NCBI GenBank assembly: GCA_900769695.1
Contig: CAAGHO010000003.1
Location: forward strand, 1 to 23,662
From: Bacilli bacterium
GTDB taxonomy: Bacteria; Bacillota_I; Bacilli_A; RF39; UBA660
Length of the DNA stretch: 23,662 nt
Direction: 5' to 3'
Shown here: positions 6,782 to 15,050 of the stretch, one piece after another
Numbering within the stretch: the stretch's first letter is position 1
Layout of the letters: every line of letters starts with the position of its first letter
Notes under the pieces: generated by a model
Seen by the model: the letters and a program-made list of their open reading frames with translations, nothing else
The model's database searches: none
Told to the model about the DNA's origin: nothing
Made by a program: the position numbers and the translations under genes

Positions 6782-8155
6782 ATGAAGTTTTGTGACAAAC
6801 TAGCAAAACAAAGAAAAAATAATAATTTTAGTCAGGAACAGTTTGCAGATAAAATGAATGTATCTCGACAAGCTGTTTCAAAATGGGAATCTGGTTCTTC
6901 AATACCAGATATGGAAAAGATAATTCAAATGTGTAAAATTCTAAATTGTAATTTAGATGATTTACTAGATGATGGAGTAATTGATTCAAAACAAAAATCT
7001 AGTCAAAATAATTTTAATAACTACTTTAGTGATTTTCTAAATTTCATTACAAGAGTTTATAATATGTTTTGGAGTATGACCTTTAAAGAAAAAATAAAAT
7101 GTATTTTTGAAATGTTTGTTATCTTTATAGTTTTATTCATCTTAGGTTCTATTGTTAAAGAATTACTATTTATGATTATTTTAAATCCATTTAGAAATAT
7201 AGAGATAATAAGAACTTTTGGTAATAATATTGTTAGCCTTTTAGTTGATATATTATTGTTAATTTTAGGAATTATAATATTTATTCATTTATTTAAAATA
7301 AGATACTTGGATTACTTTATTACAGTAGAAGATAATGATGCTTTAGAAAAAAGCAGTGAAAAGGCACTTGAAGAAGAAAAAATTATAAATAATAAAAAAT
7401 ATGTTGTAAAACAAAAGAAAGAAAAAATAATTATTAGAGATCCAAAACATTCAACTCTACATTTTATAAATGCTTTAGGAAAAATTCTTTTGTTAATTGT
7501 AAAATTCTTTATTATACTATTTGTAATACCAGTTTTATTCTTTACTGTTGTTCTAATTGGATTAGAAGCAATTATGTTGGTATTTATTAAATATGGAATT
7601 TTGTTCTTCTTTATATCGGTTGCAGGTATGGGAGTATTATTAATTTGTTATCTTATAGTTTATTTTTCATATCAATTTCTATTTAATAGAAAGATAAATT
7701 TCAATAAGTCATTTATAATTTTTATAGTAAGCCTAGTATTAATTGGAGTAGGATCTGGCTTATCATTTATTAGTTGTATGGATTACAAAAAAGTTGATTC
7801 TCTTCCAAAATTAACAGATGTTAAAACAACAAATATCGAAATGAAAGATAATCTTGTTATAAATGAAGAGTATGATACAAAATACACTATTGATAATAAT
7901 GTATCAAATATAAAAATAAAAATTACATTACCTAAAGATAGTTATTATTCAGTATATTCTTCTAATTCAGATAATTATACAATTTACCATATTGTATATA
8001 GTGGAATAGATTTTATCAATGCTTATAAAAATATAATTGAAGACTTAAAACATCATCAGATATCTAATTATAATGATTCTATGAAAGTAGAGGTTATTAC
8101 ATCAGAAGAAAATTATGATATTTTAAAAGCTAATTATGATAAATATTATAAATAG
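6782..8155 (+). CDS. Membrane-anchored XRE-family transcriptional regulator
   Basis: 457 residues from ATG 6782, preceded by a strong GGAGGTGA (6769-6776); the in-frame stretch upstream of it is not needed. Residues about 4-60 are a helix-turn-helix of the Cro/C1 type (LAKQRKNNNFSQEQFADKMNVSRQAVSKWESG, then SIPDMEKIIQMCKIL and LDDLL). The rest contains several transmembrane segments (about 110-145, 165-195, 235-290, 300-325) and an extracytoplasmic-looking C-terminal part (about 335-457). Such regulators are thought to sense an envelope or membrane signal and control neighbouring genes. The upstream inverted repeat overlapping the -35 suggests self-repression, and the MATE-like gene is the obvious neighbouring candidate target. 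No ligand can be named. Confidence 0.8.
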   Translation: MKFCDKLAKQRKNNNFSQEQFADKMNVSRQAVSKWESGSSIPDMEKIIQMCKILNCNLDDLLDDGVIDSKQKSSQNNFNNYFSDFLNFITRVYNMFWSMTFKEKIKCIFEMFVIFIVLFILGSIVKELLFMIILNPFRNIEIIRTFGNNIVSLLVDILLLILGIIIFIHLFKIRYLDYFITVEDNDALEKSSEKALEEEKIINNKKYVVKQKKEKIIIRDPKHSTLHFINALGKILLLIVKFFIILFVIPVLFFTVVLIGLEAIMLVFIKYGILFFFISVAGMGVLLICYLIVYFSYQFLFNRKINFNKSFIIFIVSLVLIGVGSGLSFISCMDYKKVDSLPKLTDVKTTNIEMKDNLVINEEYDTKYTIDNNVSNIKIKITLPKDSYYSVYSSNSDNYTIYHIVYSGIDFINAYKNIIEDLKHHQISNYNDSMKVEVITSEENYDILKANYDKYYK

Positions 8156-8180
8156 GTTTTAGTTTAAAAACACCAAAAAG

Positions 8181-8208
8181 AAAAGAAGAGCTAATCTTCT
8201 TTTTCTTT
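8181..8208. terminator. Bidirectional terminator between convergent genes
   Basis: AAAAGAAG (8181-8188) pairs with CTTCTTTT (8196-8203), loop of 7. T-rich sequence follows on the plus strand, and the minus strand also runs into T-rich sequence. It covers the stop codon of the minus-strand glycosyltransferase gene. Confidence 0.65.
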
Positions 8209-9276
8209 GAAAATTTTTCTATTATTTAAAAGTCTTTGATCAGAAGGAGTGTATTGTAGTGCTAAATCAACAAAATACAAGGCATAGTCTATTTTATTTA
8301 AGTGATAACAACTAATAGAAAGTAAGTCATATATTGTATTATCCCAACTAAATGTTTCATTGATATAAGTTTTTTGATGTGATTTTATAGTTAATGCTTT
8401 TAAACAGTATTTTTCAACTTGTTTATAATTTCCTAATTCGAATTCTAACATGGCAAGTTCAACATAACTATCACGTAAATAAGGAGCTTCCATGATTGCT
8501 TTTTTATAGTATTTTCTAGCGTTTTTATAATCTTTTAAGTTAGTATAACATCTTCCAATAAATCTTAATGAAGCACATCTTTCATCACGCCAAGTAGCAG
8601 TTTTTAGTTTTAAGTGTTTTTTTAAAGTCTTGATAGCATCATCATATTTTTGATAATACATATATTCTCTTCCAAGATAATGCATATTTCTATCATCAGT
8701 AGGATCTTCTTTAACAGACATTTCTAAAAGATTTAGATAGCTACTACGAGATTTAGTATAATCAGGATAATGATTAAGAACAATATTATCAATAGTAGTA
8801 GATTTTTCTATATCATTACCAATATATGTTAATACTTCATGAACAGGATGAGTCCATTTATAATCATTTCTAGTATGAATTTTTTCATTGTAAAAGCTTA
8901 CGATAGGATTATTATTTTTATCAAGACTCCAATTATATGTATAATAAGCTCTTGTTAAACTCTTATTCCAATTTTCTTCTAGTATTTTTCGCCAACCCTT
9001 ATTAAGAACTTCATCTAAGTCTGTACATACACAGATATCAGTATCTTCTGGTACCATTTTTAATGATTCGTTTCTTGCAACATCAAATCTCCAAGGTTTG
9101 ATTATTTTTGTTTCTACATGTACATTGTTTTTTCTTAATAGTTCAACAGTGTTATCTGTAGAACCTGTGTCTAATACGTAAACTTCATCTGCTTCAGACA
9201 TTGATTCACACCATTTATTTACAAATTTTTCTTCATTTTTAGCAATGGCATAAACACATACTTTATATTTTTTCAT
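8191..9276 (-). CDS. Family 2 glycosyltransferase with C-terminal TPR repeats
   Basis: 361 residues. The N-terminal part is a GT-A fold: AIAKNEEKFVNKWCESM (about 11-27), YVLDTGSTDNT (about 33-43) and TDLDEVL (about 85-91), whose DLD is the likely metal/nucleotide-sugar DXD-type motif. From about 185 onward there are helical repeats of TPR type with typical Y-A/G-x-x-x-Y spacing (for example YYQKYDDAIKTLKKHLKL and LKDYKNARKYYKKAI). The enzyme transfers a sugar in the cytoplasm; donor and acceptor cannot be read from the sequence. Its start overlaps the stop of the collagen-like gene by one base (TAATG), so translation is coupled and that protein is the natural candidate acceptor, as for glycosylated collagen-like spore proteins of Bacillus. 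That pairing is inference. Confidence 0.85.
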   Translation of the reverse strand: MKKYKVCVYAIAKNEEKFVNKWCESMSEADEVYVLDTGSTDNTVELLRKNNVHVETKIIKPWRFDVARNESLKMVPEDTDICVCTDLDEVLNKGWRKILEENWNKSLTRAYYTYNWSLDKNNNPIVSFYNEKIHTRNDYKWTHPVHEVLTYIGNDIEKSTTIDNIVLNHYPDYTKSRSSYLNLLEMSVKEDPTDDRNMHYLGREYMYYQKYDDAIKTLKKHLKLKTATWRDERCASLRFIGRCYTNLKDYKNARKYYKKAIMEAPYLRDSYVELAMLEFELGNYKQVEKYCLKALTIKSHQKTYINETFSWDNTIYDLLSISCYHLNKIDYALYFVDLALQYTPSDQRLLNNRKIFKEKED

Positions 9277-9788
9277 TATCCAGTACTGCCAGCAGGTCCT
9301 GTAGGTCCTTGAGGAATTGTTAAGTTTAGAACATAATCTGGCGCTGCTCCTGTTATTGTTGCAGAAGCTTGACTTCCTGGTTCACCTGTTGTTACAGTTC
9401 CAATTGATATGGTGGTTTCAGGTCCTTCTGGCCCTTCTGGTCCAGCCGGCCCTGTAGGCCCAGTTGGTCCAGTTTCTCCTTGAAGTCCTTGAAGCCCTTG
9501 AAGACCTTGAGCACCAGTAGGTCCTGTAGGTCCAGTAGGACCAGTTTCTCCTTGAAGTCCTTGAGCACCAGCAGGTCCAACAGGTCCAGTTTCTCCTTGA
9601 AGTCCTTGAGCACCAGTTGGTCCAGTTGGTCCTGTAGGTCCAGTAGGTCCAGTAGGTCCTGTAGGCCCACCACTAGGTCCAGTTGGTCCGGTAGGACCAG
9701 TTGTTCCTATAAAGTATACACGTTGTATAGGTTTAGGAGGATCTGGTCTACAGTTATGTCCAAATAATTCATTTAATTCATTATTCAT
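9276..9788 (-). CDS. Collagen-like repeat protein, spore/surface type
   Basis: 170 residues. Order: a short N-terminal leader (about 1-28, NELNELFGHNCRPDPPKPIQ), then G-x-y triplets dominated by GPT with GAQGLQGETGP modules (about 29-124), then a short non-collagen piece (about 125-158, TTISIGTVTTGEPG to APDYVLNLTIPQ), and a second brief G-P-T run at the very end. Triplets would form a trimeric collagen-like stalk. The leader followed by GPT repeats recalls the exosporium proteins of the BclA kind, whose threonines are glycosylated; the C-terminal domain here is much shorter. No signal peptide is seen, as for spore-coat proteins made in the mother cell. AAGGAG lies at 9796-9801. Slippage among the DNA repeats probably makes its length variable. 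Confidence 0.85.
   Translation of the reverse strand: MNNELNELFGHNCRPDPPKPIQRVYFIGTTGPTGPTGPSGGPTGPTGPTGPTGPTGPTGAQGLQGETGPVGPAGAQGLQGETGPTGPTGPTGAQGLQGLQGLQGETGPTGPTGPAGPEGPEGPETTISIGTVTTGEPGSQASATITGAAPDYVLNLTIPQGPTGPAGSTG
9440..9690 (-). repeat. Tandem coding repeats of the collagen-like gene
   Basis: Nine-base GPT units and a longer module coding GAQGLQGETGP recur with few base differences. The GC content is higher than around it, and the repeats are nearly identical at DNA level, which favours recombination or slippage. Confidence 0.8.
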
Positions 9789-9807
9789 TTTTATTCTCCT
9801 TTCACTA

Positions 9808-9834
9808 TAAAGTATGCTTGAAAATAAAAATTAT
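9808..9834 (-). promoter_or_regulatory. Possible mother-cell (sigma-E/K-like) promoter of the collagen-like operon
   Basis: On the minus strand ATA (9834-9832), a 15-base spacer and CATACTTTA (9816-9808) resemble sigma-E/sigma-K promoters, whose -10 begins with CATA. The implied leader is very short, with the ribosome binding site almost at the RNA start, so the call is tentative. Confidence 0.35.
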
Positions 9835-9936
9835 AAATAATATCAACCCAGTTATAAATTAATCTTTCATTATTACTAAACTGATTATGTTACACTAAAT
9901 CTATCTAATAAAAATCTATAGCAATATTTTAATTAC

Positions 9937-9965
9937 TTGTAATTTAGATATGGTAATGCTATAAT
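9937..9965 (+). promoter_or_regulatory. Sigma-A promoter of the ArsP_2-type gene
   Basis: TTGTAA (9937-9942), a 17-base spacer and TATAAT (9960-9965), 23 bases before the start codon. Confidence 0.65.
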
Positions 9966-9988
9966 TTAGATACAAAAGGAGAATGGTT

Positions 9989-10828
9989 ATGCTAGATGTT
10001 ATAAAAGATACAGTTATTGATTCTTTAAAATTACTACCATTTTTATTTTTAACATTTTTATTAATGGAGTATTTTGAACATAAAATGAAAAATAAAAGTA
10101 AAAAAATAGTAAAAAAGGCTGGAAAGTTTGGTCCTATAATTGGTTCTTTTTTAGGTGTTATTCCTCAATGTGGTTTTTCAGTAGCGGCAACTAATCTTTA
10201 TGCAACAAGAATTATAACACTTGGAACATTAATAAGTATATATTTATCAACATCAGATGAAATGTTGCCAATATTATTATCAGAAAAAGTAGAATTTAGT
10301 TTGATAGCTGAGGTTCTTTTAATCAAAATAATTGTAGGTATTATTTGTGGTTTTATAATTGATTTAGTATATAGAAAAAAAGAAAAAGTAGAAATTGAAG
10401 AATTTTGTCATGATAAACATTGTGATTGTGAACATAGTATCTTAAAATCTACATTAAAACATACTTTTGATATATTTATGTTTATATTTATAATAAGTTT
10501 TGTTCTTAATTTAGCATTTTCTTATTTAGGAGAAGAGGTTATAAGTAGTATTTTGATGAAGAACAGTATCTTTGGATCATTTTTAACAAGTCTTTTAGGA
10601 TTAATACCAAATTGTTTCTCATCAGTTTTAATTACACAATTATATTTAAAAAATACAATATCCTTTGCTTCTATGATAGGTGGTTTACTTACAGGAAGTG
10701 GTGTTGCATTATTAGTTTTATTTAGAGTTAATAAAGATAAAAAACAAAACTTTAGAATTCTTCTTCTTCTTTATTTAATAGGTGCTTTAACGGGATTATT
10801 AATAAGTGCCTTTGATATGATATTTTAA
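9989..10828 (+). CDS. Putative 10-TM heavy-metal/arsenic exporter (ArsP_2 family)
   Basis: 279 residues. ATG 9989 is preferred over the in-frame ATG at 9983, which touches the AAGGAG (9976-9981). Two similar halves are visible, each with a Gly-Pro-Cys-type segment in a membrane helix: GVIPQCGFSVAATNLY (about 51-66) and GLIPNCFSSVLITQLY (about 205-220). Between them is a polar loop with HDKHCDCEH (about 140-148), a likely metal-binding cluster. This matches the putative 10-TM heavy-metal exporter family related to ArsP permeases, sometimes annotated as a manganese transporter. Substrate is not proven. It is in the plasma membrane, transcribed alone or with the small gene that follows. Confidence 0.75.
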   Translation: MLDVIKDTVIDSLKLLPFLFLTFLLMEYFEHKMKNKSKKIVKKAGKFGPIIGSFLGVIPQCGFSVAATNLYATRIITLGTLISIYLSTSDEMLPILLSEKVEFSLIAEVLLIKIIVGIICGFIIDLVYRKKEKVEIEEFCHDKHCDCEHSILKSTLKHTFDIFMFIFIISFVLNLAFSYLGEEVISSILMKNSIFGSFLTSLLGLIPNCFSSVLITQLYLKNTISFASMIGGLLTGSGVALLVLFRVNKDKKQNFRILLLLYLIGALTGLLISAFDMIF

Positions 10829-10887
10829 ATAGACAAAAAAATTTTTTAGAACATAAAATATAATAGATAATAAATAGAGGTATAAAT

Positions 10888-11094
10888 ATGAATGAAGAAG
10901 TAAAAAGAATTTTAAGAGAAAAGAATAATGTTATATCTCAAGAAGAGTATCAAAATTTTTTCTCTTCAATAAATAATCCAAATGTTTGTTGGGTAAAGTA
11001 TTTACCTGATTGTGATAAATTTCAAGCAACACTTACTGGAAATGAATTCTTTGAGTTTCAAGTAGAAAAAGCAAAAGTAAAGGTAAAGAAATAG
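10888..11094 (+). CDS. Small protein of unknown function
   Basis: 68 residues with AGAGG at 10876-10880 and a strong terminator just after the stop. It is a charged soluble protein with no membrane segment: a helical, Lys/Glu-rich start (MNEEVKRILREKNN), a centre with NVCWVKYLPDCDKFQATL, and a Lys-rich end. TATAAT at 10859-10864 could be its own -10, but no good -35 is seen. I do not recognise a family; the clean gene boundaries make it likely to be real. Confidence 0.6.
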   Translation: MNEEVKRILREKNNVISQEEYQNFFSSINNPNVCWVKYLPDCDKFQATLTGNEFFEFQVEKAKVKVKK

Positions 11095-11098
11095 TTCT

Positions 11099-11124
11099 GA
11101 ACAAGTAAATCTTGTTCTTTTTTT
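11099..11124 (+). terminator. Terminator after the small gene
   Basis: GAACAAG (11099-11105) and CTTGTTC (11111-11117) with a 5-base loop, then seven T (11118-11124). Confidence 0.85.
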
Positions 11125-11137
11125 CTTTAAAAAAATG

Positions 11138-11146
11138 TGATATAAT
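11138..11146 (+). promoter_or_regulatory. Extended -10 promoter of the lipase-like gene
   Basis: TGATATAAT, a full extended -10, 30 bases upstream of the start codon; no clear -35 at standard spacing. Confidence 0.5.
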
Positions 11147-11176
11147 TAGCTAGAAATTTAAAGGAGTTGATGAAGT

Positions 11177-12256
11177 ATGGATCTATTTGGATATATCAAA
11201 AAATATGGTAAATATAGTTTTAAAGAGAAAAAATTTAACGAAGTTGATAATGTTATCTTGTCATGTTTAACATATGTTAATTTTACAAAAATAGTATCTG
11301 ATAATCTTTCTTCTAAAATAACTTTAAAAGAAGCAGGCAATGCTTATTTTTCTATATATGAAGAAAAAATTAGAAAAAGAAAAGTACCAACAATTAAGAG
11401 TGGAATCTTATTACTAAAAGCTATAAAAGATACAAAAAGATTTAAAGATATATTAGTTTATAATTATAAGTATTCTGCAGATGAGTCTTCCCAGTTTGGG
11501 GCAGTTAGCTTTGATTTAGATAATAACACTACCTATATTGCTTATGAAGGAACAGATCATCTTCTTAGTGGTTGGAAAGAAGATTGTAAAATCGCATATA
11601 TCTTTCCAGTAAAAGCCCAATCTCTAGCAATTTCTTATTTAAATGAATATTTATTTACTTGTAAAAAATTAATAATTGGAGGTCATTCTAAAGGAGGTCA
11701 TCTAGCGATAATTGCTTCTATGTATTCTAATTATTTTGTTAGAAGAAGAATTGTAAAAATTTATAGTAATGATGGATTAGGTATAAGAAAGGAAGAATTT
11801 GAATCTAAAAAATACAAAAAAATAGAATCTAAAATTTCTAAAGTAATTCCCAATTATTCAATTATAGGACACCTACTTCATAGTAGTTCCTACAAGGTTA
11901 TCAAAACTAATAGGAAAAGCTTAAAATCTCATAATCCACTTTTCTGGGTAGTAAGGGATAATAAATTTGAACAATGTGATAATTCTAAATCATGTATAAT
12001 TTTAAGAAGAACGATATATAAGTATTTAGCAAAGTATGATTTAGATACAAAAATTAATTTTGTTGATGAATTCTTTAAGATTTGTAAAGATAATAATATA
12101 GATACATTTCAAGGACTAAAGGATAATAAAAAATTACTTATAAAAGAAGTTTTTGAATCAGATAAAATTGATATAGAAGCAAAGACTATGTTTAATAGTA
12201 TTTATAAAATAGTAAAAGAAAGTCTAAAAGAAGAAAAGGAAGAGTCTAAAAAATGA
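11177..12256 (+). CDS. DUF2974 (Mbeg1-like) alpha/beta-hydrolase family protein
   Basis: 359 residues, with AAGGAG at 11161-11166. The central part looks like a lipase-type alpha/beta hydrolase: YIAYEGTDHLLSGWKED (about 120-136) matches the oxyanion-side GT-D region of class 3-like lipases, and GGHSKGGHLA (about 168-177) holds the G-x-S-x-G nucleophile elbow with Ser171. A later aspartate and histidine (candidates in YSNDGLG and IIGHLLHSSS) may complete the triad. This pattern fits DUF2974, found widely in Firmicutes; the substrate is unknown. There is no signal peptide, so it acts in the cytoplasm. Its TGA overlaps the next gene's ATG by 4 bases, indicating coupled translation. Confidence 0.8.
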   Translation: MDLFGYIKKYGKYSFKEKKFNEVDNVILSCLTYVNFTKIVSDNLSSKITLKEAGNAYFSIYEEKIRKRKVPTIKSGILLLKAIKDTKRFKDILVYNYKYSADESSQFGAVSFDLDNNTTYIAYEGTDHLLSGWKEDCKIAYIFPVKAQSLAISYLNEYLFTCKKLIIGGHSKGGHLAIIASMYSNYFVRRRIVKIYSNDGLGIRKEEFESKKYKKIESKISKVIPNYSIIGHLLHSSSYKVIKTNRKSLKSHNPLFWVVRDNKFEQCDNSKSCIILRRTIYKYLAKYDLDTKINFVDEFFKICKDNNIDTFQGLKDNKKLLIKEVFESDKIDIEAKTMFNSIYKIVKESLKEEKEESKK

Positions 12257-12771
12257 AAGTAGTATTTATATCTGATATTCATGGTATTTATAAATATTTG
12301 TTCTTATTAGAAGAAAAAAAATTAATTAAAGATTGTGATTATTTTATCATTTTAGGAGATATATTTGGATCAGTAGAGTCAAATAATTTAAAAATAAAAC
12401 ACTTCCTTAAGAAATATGAAAATAAGTTATTAATTACAAAAGGAAATTGTGATAATTTTAATGAGATAGATGGAATTAACTCTAAAATAGATGATATCAA
12501 ATATTTAAAAATTAATTCTAAGGATTTTTATTTTACTCATGGTAATGTTTATAATTGTTATTCTAATGATACTTTTACAGATGGAGTTTTAGTTTATGGT
12601 CATGAACACAAGCCTTATATCAAAAAAGATATTGATATGATTTATGTTAATCCAGGTTCTATTTCACTTCCTAGAACAGAGTTTGGACCAAGTTATGGTG
12701 TTATTAATGATAATAAAATTACAATTTATGAAGTAGTTTCAGATAAGGTTTTATTTACAAGCGAGTTTTAA
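12253..12771 (+). CDS. yfcE: YfcE/MJ0936-family metallophosphodiesterase
   Basis: 172 residues, the family's normal size. The metal-binding motifs are all visible: SDIHG (7-11), ILGDIFG (about 34-40), KGNCDN (about 60-65), FTHGN (about 96-100) and YGHEHKP (about 116-122), then VNPGSISLPR. It is a two-metal calcineurin-like phosphoesterase that cleaves phosphodiester bonds; the physiological substrate in this family is often unknown. It overlaps the lipase-like gene by 4 bases, which suggests that the two products act together. Confidence 0.9.
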   Translation: MKVVFISDIHGIYKYLFLLEEKKLIKDCDYFIILGDIFGSVESNNLKIKHFLKKYENKLLITKGNCDNFNEIDGINSKIDDIKYLKINSKDFYFTHGNVYNCYSNDTFTDGVLVYGHEHKPYIKKDIDMIYVNPGSISLPRTEFGPSYGVINDNKITIYEVVSDKVLFTSEF

Positions 12772-12821
12772 AAATTTGTCTAAATTTGTATCTAAAAACA
12801 TATATTTAAGTGGGTGAATAT

Positions 12822-13511
12822 ATGTTTTTTAATGCTTTTTTTATTCTAAAAGGAATCTTTTTAACAGGATCATATTCTAATCAAGTTTTTCCTGATCCTT
12901 TAACTAAAGAGGAAGAAGATTTATGTATAAATAAAATGAGAATGGGAGATAGTGCTGCTAGAAACAAATTAATAGAACACAATTTAAGATTAGTGGCGCA
13001 TATTGTAAAAAAATTTGATAGTAAATATGTAGAACAAGATGATTTAATAAGTATTGGAACAATTGGTTTAATTAAAGGAGTAGATACTTTTTCTAATGAT
13101 AAGGGAGTAAGAATCACAACTTATTGTGCTAGATGTATTGAAAATGAGATTTTGATGTATTTTAGAAGCAATAATAAAACTACTAAAAATATTTCAATTA
13201 ATGAATCAATTGGTTATGATAAAGATGGTAATGAAATTTCTATTATGGATGTTTTAAAAGCTCCTAAACCTGATTTTATAGAAGATATAACTCTAAAAGA
13301 TAATATAAAATTATTAAATGATTACATGAATATTTTAACGAAAAGAGAAAAAGAAATATTACTTAGAAGATATGGACTTGGTGGATACGATGAACAAACA
13401 CAAAAAGTGATTGCTAAAGAATTAAAAATATCTAGAAGTTATGTTTCAAGGATTGAGAAAAGAGCTCTTACAAAAATATTACGTGAATATATTAAAAATA
13501 ATCAAACATAA
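12822..13511 (+). CDS. sigK: RNA polymerase sporulation sigma factor K (pro-SigK)
   Basis: 229 residues from ATG 12822; a GTG at 12810 is possible but overlaps the GTGGGTGA that probably serves as ribosome binding site. The hydrophobic start (MFFNAFFILKGIFLTGSYSNQVFPDPL) corresponds to the SigK pro-peptide that keeps the factor inactive at the membrane until the SpoIVFB protease removes it. Region 2 is very well conserved: NLRLVAHIVKKFD, DLISIGTIGLIKGVDTF and YCARCIENEILMYFR. Region 4 has KREKEILLRRYGLGG and the helix-turn-helix KVIAKELKISRSYVSRIEKRAL. SigK directs late mother-cell gene expression (coat, spore maturation). The gene is continuous, without a skin-element split. A terminator follows. 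Confidence 0.92.
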   Translation: MFFNAFFILKGIFLTGSYSNQVFPDPLTKEEEDLCINKMRMGDSAARNKLIEHNLRLVAHIVKKFDSKYVEQDDLISIGTIGLIKGVDTFSNDKGVRITTYCARCIENEILMYFRSNNKTTKNISINESIGYDKDGNEISIMDVLKAPKPDFIEDITLKDNIKLLNDYMNILTKREKEILLRRYGLGGYDEQTQKVIAKELKISRSYVSRIEKRALTKILREYIKNNQT

Positions 13512-13525
13512 AAAATTATGAATAA

Positions 13526-13568
13526 AAAACTTTTCTTGTTACTTAATAATAAATAGGAAAGTTTTTTT
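13526..13568 (+). terminator. Terminator after sigK
   Basis: AAAACTTTTC (13526-13535) pairs with GGAAAGTTTT (13556-13565), one G-T pair, loop of 20; T-run to 13568. Confidence 0.75.
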
Positions 13569-13569
13569 C

Positions 13570-13598
13570 TTTACAGTAATCTAAATTAAAAGTATAAT
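13570..13598 (+). promoter_or_regulatory. Sigma-A promoter of the deacetylase gene
   Basis: TTTACA (13570-13575), a 17-base spacer and TATAAT (13593-13598), 19 bases before the start codon. Confidence 0.7.
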
Positions 13599-13616
13599 AA
13601 TGATAGAGTGATTTAT

Positions 13617-15005
13617 ATGAGAAAGAAAAGTATATTTATATTGGTAGTAATTTTATTAAGTGTAATATTTACTAGTTATTTTATAACTACTAGATACTTG
13701 ACTCCTACTATAACTTTAGATGGAGGTAATCCTTATATAATTAATTATAAGGAAGAGTTTAAAGAACCAGGATACTCTGGTACATATAACAAAAAAAATA
13801 TTACAAATAATATAAAAGTTAGTGGAAAAGTTAATTCTAAAAAACTAGGAGATTATAAAATTACTTATAAAGTAAAAGAAAATGGTTTTAAGAAGCAAGT
13901 AATTCGTGTTGTTAAAGTAAGAGATATTACTAAACCAAAAATAGAGTTAGCTACATCAGGAGATATTTATGTTTGTCCTGGTAAAAAATATCAACCAAGT
14001 TACAAGGCTACTGATAATTATGATGGTGATATTACAAAAAGAGTTAATGTTATTACGAGTTCTAATTCTGTTAGATTTTCAGTAATAGATAGTTCAGGTA
14101 ATTATAGAGTTCTTACTAAAAAAATAAATTATAAAGATAATGAATCCCCAATTCTTACTTTAAAGGGAGAAGATTATGAAAATATTTATTTGAATGAGGA
14201 ATATAAAGAATCTGGATATCAAGCAACAGATAACTGTGATGGTGATATTTCATCTAAAGTTATAACTGAAGGAAGTGTTGATACTAATACACCTGGTACT
14301 TATACTATCAAATATAAGGTAAGTGATAATGCAGGTGGTAGTGATAGTAAAGAAAGAAAAGTAAATGTTATTAAGAAAAATGCTAACGGAACTATTTATT
14401 TAACTTTTGATGATGGACCTAGAATGGGTACAACTAATGTTATTTTGGATATTTTGAAAGAAGAAAATGTTAAAGCAACTTTCTTTGTTACAATGAGGGG
14501 ACCAGATGAATTAATAAAAAGAGAATATGATGAGGGTCATACTGTCGCACTTCATTCAGCTAGTCATGATTATTCCTATATTTATTCAAGCGTCGATAAC
14601 TATTTTAATGATTTAAAAACAGTTCATGATAGGGTTTTAAATATTACTGGATATGATTCTAGAATTATTCGTTTTCCAGGAGGTTCTTCTAACACTATTA
14701 GTAGAAAATATCAAAATGGTATTATGAGTTATCTAACAAAAGAGGTGTTAAATAGATCTTATAGATACTTTGATTGGAATATAAGTAGTGGCGATGCTGG
14801 TGAAACTACCGATAGCCATGAAGTTGTTAAAAATGTTACAACAAAACTTTCTCATGACAAAGTAAATGTTATTTTGATGCATGACATAAAAAGCTATACT
14901 AGAGATGCTTTGAAAGAAATTATTGAGTATGGTAAAAATAATGGTTATACTTTTGATAAGTTAGATGAACATAATGAAATGGTTACTCAGAAAGTTAATA
15001 ACTAG
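13617..15005 (+). CDS. Exported polysaccharide deacetylase (NodB domain) with Ig-like repeats
   Basis: 462 residues from ATG 13617; an in-frame GTG at 13608 lies in the weak ribosome site. An N-terminal membrane anchor (about 4-25) is followed by three Ig-like modules of the DUF5011 kind (about 30-250), seen as repeated EPGY/ESGY, DNYDGDIT/DNCDGDIS and YKVSDNAG motifs. The C-terminal NodB domain has TFDDGP (about 263-268, first metal Asp), HSASH (about 313-317, two metal His), RFPGGSS (about 352-358), DWNISSGD and VILMHD. The layout matches cell-wall deacetylases that remove acetyl from peptidoglycan GlcNAc or another surface polysaccharide and so lower lysozyme sensitivity. The exact polymer is unknown. 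It has its own promoter. Confidence 0.9.
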   Translation: MRKKSIFILVVILLSVIFTSYFITTRYLTPTITLDGGNPYIINYKEEFKEPGYSGTYNKKNITNNIKVSGKVNSKKLGDYKITYKVKENGFKKQVIRVVKVRDITKPKIELATSGDIYVCPGKKYQPSYKATDNYDGDITKRVNVITSSNSVRFSVIDSSGNYRVLTKKINYKDNESPILTLKGEDYENIYLNEEYKESGYQATDNCDGDISSKVITEGSVDTNTPGTYTIKYKVSDNAGGSDSKERKVNVIKKNANGTIYLTFDDGPRMGTTNVILDILKEENVKATFFVTMRGPDELIKREYDEGHTVALHSASHDYSYIYSSVDNYFNDLKTVHDRVLNITGYDSRIIRFPGGSSNTISRKYQNGIMSYLTKEVLNRSYRYFDWNISSGDAGETTDSHEVVKNVTTKLSHDKVNVILMHDIKSYTRDALKEIIEYGKNNGYTFDKLDEHNEMVTQKVNN

Positions 15006-15050
15006 TAATTTTATCTAAAGAATAGTATAATATTAAATAGGTGAAGTTAA

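Noticed and set aside
9440..9690. CRISPR-like array
   Set aside because: The repeats are codon-sized G-x-y units in an open frame, with no unique spacers of constant length.
9480..9767. Plus-strand Ser/Arg-rich open frame
   Set aside because: It is the antisense shadow of the collagen-like repeats.
12781..12821. Sigma-E-type promoter before sigK
   Set aside because: A CATATATT sequence is present, but no -35 at suitable spacing was found.
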